From contig CP141143.1 of NCBI GenBank assembly GCA_035235625.1, forward strand, positions 26,546,592-26,610,591: DNA of 64,000 nucleotides. The letters are read 5' to 3'. Every line of letters begins with the position of its first letter. Position 1 is the first letter of the stretch. Below are positions 61,353 to 64,000 of the stretch, one piece after another. The position numbers and the translations under genes are program-made. This DNA is from Saururus chinensis (lineage: Eukaryota > Streptophyta > Magnoliopsida > Piperales > Saururaceae). The notes beneath the pieces were generated by a model, which did not search any database, was not told where the DNA came from, and saw only the letters and a list, made by a program, of their open reading frames with translations.

Positions 61353-61993
61353 CACTCTTCTTCTTGTATCTAATATGTAACTATGCAATAACGGTCTGAT
61401 TAATTCTTTAAAATTTTTTCATTAGTGGGACGATTGCCCTTTTCTAAATTATTTTTGTGATTTACTTATTTTATGAGCGTGGCTATACACGTTCCCTTTT
61501 TCTCCTATTCCCCTATTTCCTTGTACGTGCTCTAATATTTCACTCATCCCCTACATTAAAATTTTTTTTTACCCTAATGTTTCTTTTTCTTTTTCTCTCG
61601 CATAAGCAGACTCTATTACCGCCGCCAGCGACCCGAATTCCACCCTACCTCTTTGACACCGACACCTCCTTGTCGATGACCTGAACTCTACGACCGAGAC
61701 CAAATCTAGCAGAGGCCAAATTCTAGCCATGGCGGCCCAGGCTTAACCTACGTGCCCCCGGGAGTGAGATTCATGTATTGGGGAAGTAGGAGCAAAATAA
61801 TATGAGAAACCCGGGGAAATTAAGTAAAAAAAAGTTATTTTTTGCTTTTTTTAGGGGACACAGAAAAAGCCAAAGCCTGAATTAGAACTATATATTATTT
61901 TAAAAAAATTATTTAAATAATAATTATAAAAATATTTATTAATTTAGATTATTTTAGAAAATATTTTTTAAAGTGGTGTTATTTTTTGTCATG
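61353..61993. other. 3' flank of the decarboxylase
   Basis: Likely 3' UTR for about 100 bp (GCAATAA near 61385 could serve as polyadenylation signal). The rest has no gene; short frame 61457-61684 is pyrimidine-rich and without a domain. Confidence 0.45.
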
Positions 61994-62249
61994 CAGGCGC
62001 CAGCGGTTGGTGCCTGTGTGATTTTTTTTTAAAAAAAAATTTATATGTTGATTTCGTCCATTCAAAGGACGAAATCAGTTTATCGATATATAAATTTAAC
62101 CCGATTTCATCATTTAGAAGGATGAAATTACCTTAAGGCGATTTCGTTCTTCTAAACAACGAAATCGCCACACTGGAGGTATTTCGACCAAGCATTTTAA
62201 CCGTTAGTCAAGACCCAAAGACGATTTCGTCTTTTAAAAAGACGAAATT
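61994..62249. repeat. Cluster of five short hairpins
   Basis: Inverted repeats at 61994-62016 (CAGGCGCCA/TGGTGCCTG), 62049-62077 (TGATTTCGTCC/GGACGAAATCA), 62103-62129 (GATTTCATC/GATGAAATT), 62137-62169 (GGCGATTTCGTT/AACGAAATCGCC) and 62223-62249 (GATTTCGTCTTTT/AAAAAGACGAAATT). The last four share the stem GATTTCGTC-loop-GACGAAATC. They lie directly upstream of the plant-mobile-domain sequence and are likely part of the same element. Confidence 0.9.
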
Positions 62250-62259
62250 AACTTAAGTA

Positions 62260-63930
62260 TGTCCGTCTTGATCGACCTTTATTGACAGCTCTCATTGAGA
62301 GATGGAAGAGGGAGACACAGACGTTTCACCTGCCCTATAGAGAGATGACCATCACACTTATGGATGTGGCAGTTCTTTTAGGACTTCGCATTGATGAACT
62401 TCCTGTGATGGGCACAATAGGAGGAGGTTATTTAGACTTATTAGGCAAACTCATTGGTAGAGCTCCTCATGTTACATGCATGCGTGGTAGCTGAGTTAGC
62501 CTTTGATGGCTCTTAGGCGAGTTTCGTGAGCTCCCAGTTGATGTTTTGGATATAGTTATCGAGCAGCATGCATGAGCGTATTTATTATATTTACTTGGAA
62601 CCATGATATTTGCGGATACTACGAGTAGCCATGTACATGTGACATATCTCTCCTTCCTTAAGGACTTCGACATAGCGGGTGCTTATTCATGGGGCAGTGT
62701 TACTCTTGCATTTTTATACCGAGAGTTAGGGAAAATATGTCAGGCCATGACCTCAAGGATTGTAGGTTGTTTAACCCTTCTTTAGGTAAATGAATTTATA
62801 ACTTTAAATACTTTTTTGCATGTATAATTCCTTCATTTTATTTAATAATTATTATCATATTTTCTAACATAGCTATGGTCGTGGGAGCATTTACACGTCG
62901 GATGACCAAGTGTGGAGATGGGTCACTTAGTTGAGGGTGCTCCATTAGGAGCAAGGTAGGTTGTATTTATATTTAAAACTTAATATTTTTTAGCAAGGTT
63001 TTATGTACATATACTAAACTCATTTTTTAAATTTAACTCCTTAAGTTGGAATGTTTGAAAAAAGAGAACCAAAAATCCACAAGGAGTCATCCGATTGTAT
63101 AGTGGGGAGTTAGACCACTAGCGGTCATATAAGGTAATTTTATTGCGTGTTGAACTTTTTTTGTAATGATTATAAATTTTTTTTGTCATTACTTAAACTA
63201 AATTATATTTATATATTGTATAGGTTATTTGGCAGCCATACTCACCGGAAGTATTGGCTGCGTTACCTCCTCTATGCACCGATGGTCGAGAGGTGTGGCT
63301 ATCTCAAACTCCACTGATATATTACGAGATTATAGAGATGTATGTGCCATATCGTGTAATGCTCTAGTTTAACCTGGAGCAAGGGGTCCCACCTTCTACC
63401 GTCAAGTTTGTCCATCACATCACTTGACAGGGCCACCATATTACTGACTCGGCTTTACATCATACCTCATATATTGCTTGATGGGAGGATAGGAGAGCCA
63501 CTGTCATTAGAGGGGAGATGGCTACGACATCGCGAGATGTTTGTAGTGCTTATATGCAGTGGTATTTACCGATTACACGACGATATATTTTAACGCGCGA
63601 TGATGTAAAGGAGATGACATATCAGCCTAGGGGAGCGTCTGAGGCACATATTATTTTCTTAATTCTTATTAATTATTTATCTAATATTTAATTAAATTTT
63701 TTATAGCTTCGTCTAGTTCGACGTACGCATGCGCATTTGATTGAAGCAATTAGCACCTATACTTCTGGCGAGGTCTTATTAGCAGCATGTCAGTTGGTGA
63801 TTAAGGAATCTAATGATGTCATTTATAGCTTGTCATTGCTTCAGTCAGTGATTATTGATGTTCATAGAGATTATGGATGTTCATAGAGATTATCATGTCG
63901 ACGAAGATGCTCAGACATAGCCAATTCATG
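62260..63930 (+). pseudogene. Plant mobile domain (MAIN-like) remnant
   Basis: First block LIERWKRETQTFHLPYREMT and ITLMDVAVLLGLRIDELPV at 62282-62440 is the hallmark start of the plant mobile domain, found in MULE-derived proteins and MAIN/MAIL host genes. It continues with shifts and stops: YLSFLKDFDIAGAYSWGSVT and LAFLYRELGKICQA (62600-62785), a probable intron, LLTRLYIIPHILLDGRIGEP (about 63430-63500), a second intron ending TTTATAG near 63705 and LRLVRRTHAHLIEAIST. At least three frame breaks or stops (TGA at 62492) make it a pseudogene. The window ends before its 3' limit. No transposase domain is seen. Confidence 0.75.
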
Positions 63931-64000
63931 ATTCATTCTCTAATATTCCATCTTCATCAACGGTGCATAGCTCTCCTCCTCATTCATCATTTTCTGTCAC

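Overview
This window is nuclear DNA from a flowering plant. Evidence: spliced genes with GT-AG introns and plant-only families (tyrosine/aromatic amino acid decarboxylase, TOPLESS-like N-terminal domain, CC-NBS-LRR resistance gene, VAD1-type GRAM domain, plant mobile domain), all set in AT-rich DNA crowded with transposons. The GC-rich, C/G-ending codons of the decarboxylase beside AT-rich surroundings would suit a monocot or a basal angiosperm, but the species cannot be fixed from sequence alone. Nothing bacterial or viral is present.

Layout. 0-14 kb: no convincing gene. It holds a long (TA)n microsatellite, small MITEs, GC-rich degenerate LTR-like sequence, a MULE-type element with a 9-bp target duplication (4683-5750) and a hAT-like element (12097-13832). 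14.6-17.1 kb: gene A, a short TOPLESS-N-like gene, followed by three VAD1-like GRAM exons (17.5-18.1 kb), a 22-bp minisatellite (20.9-22.0 kb), and at 24.5 kb a patch resembling the 3' end of the second TOPLESS-like gene. 27-28.5 kb: decayed Ty3/gypsy gag-protease. 28.9-37.6 kb: one CC-NBS-LRR pseudogene on the minus strand, split in two by a 6.5-kb coding-free LTR retrotransposon whose TG...CA ends, primer-binding site and TGCAT target duplication are visible. 40.7-42.4 kb: gene B, an intact seven-exon TOPLESS-N-like gene. 44.3-45.4 kb: an inverted partial copy of gene B, so the locus forms two ~1-kb arms around a 1.5-kb spacer. 46-50 kb: decayed Ty1/copia element (minus strand). 49.9-52.3 kb: tandem CACTA-like termini with GA-rich tracts. 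53281-56053: solo LTR. 58.3 kb: possible Q-rich first exon. 59.8-61.4 kb: intronless tyrosine-decarboxylase-type gene carrying a one-base frameshift. 62-64 kb: plant-mobile-domain pseudogene preceded by a cluster of short hairpins.

Most notable: (1) two paralogous short TOPLESS-N-like genes with matching exon lengths. They lack the WD40 region and, by my alignment, about 48 residues that contribute to the EAR-binding groove, and two basic groove residues are replaced. (2) The inverted duplication of the 3' half of one of them, a potential hairpin-RNA source. (3) The retrotransposon insertion exactly at the MHD motif of a resistance gene. No operon-like cooperation between neighbouring genes is evident; genes are separate islands in repeat DNA. 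All calls are by eye, without database search or RNA evidence.
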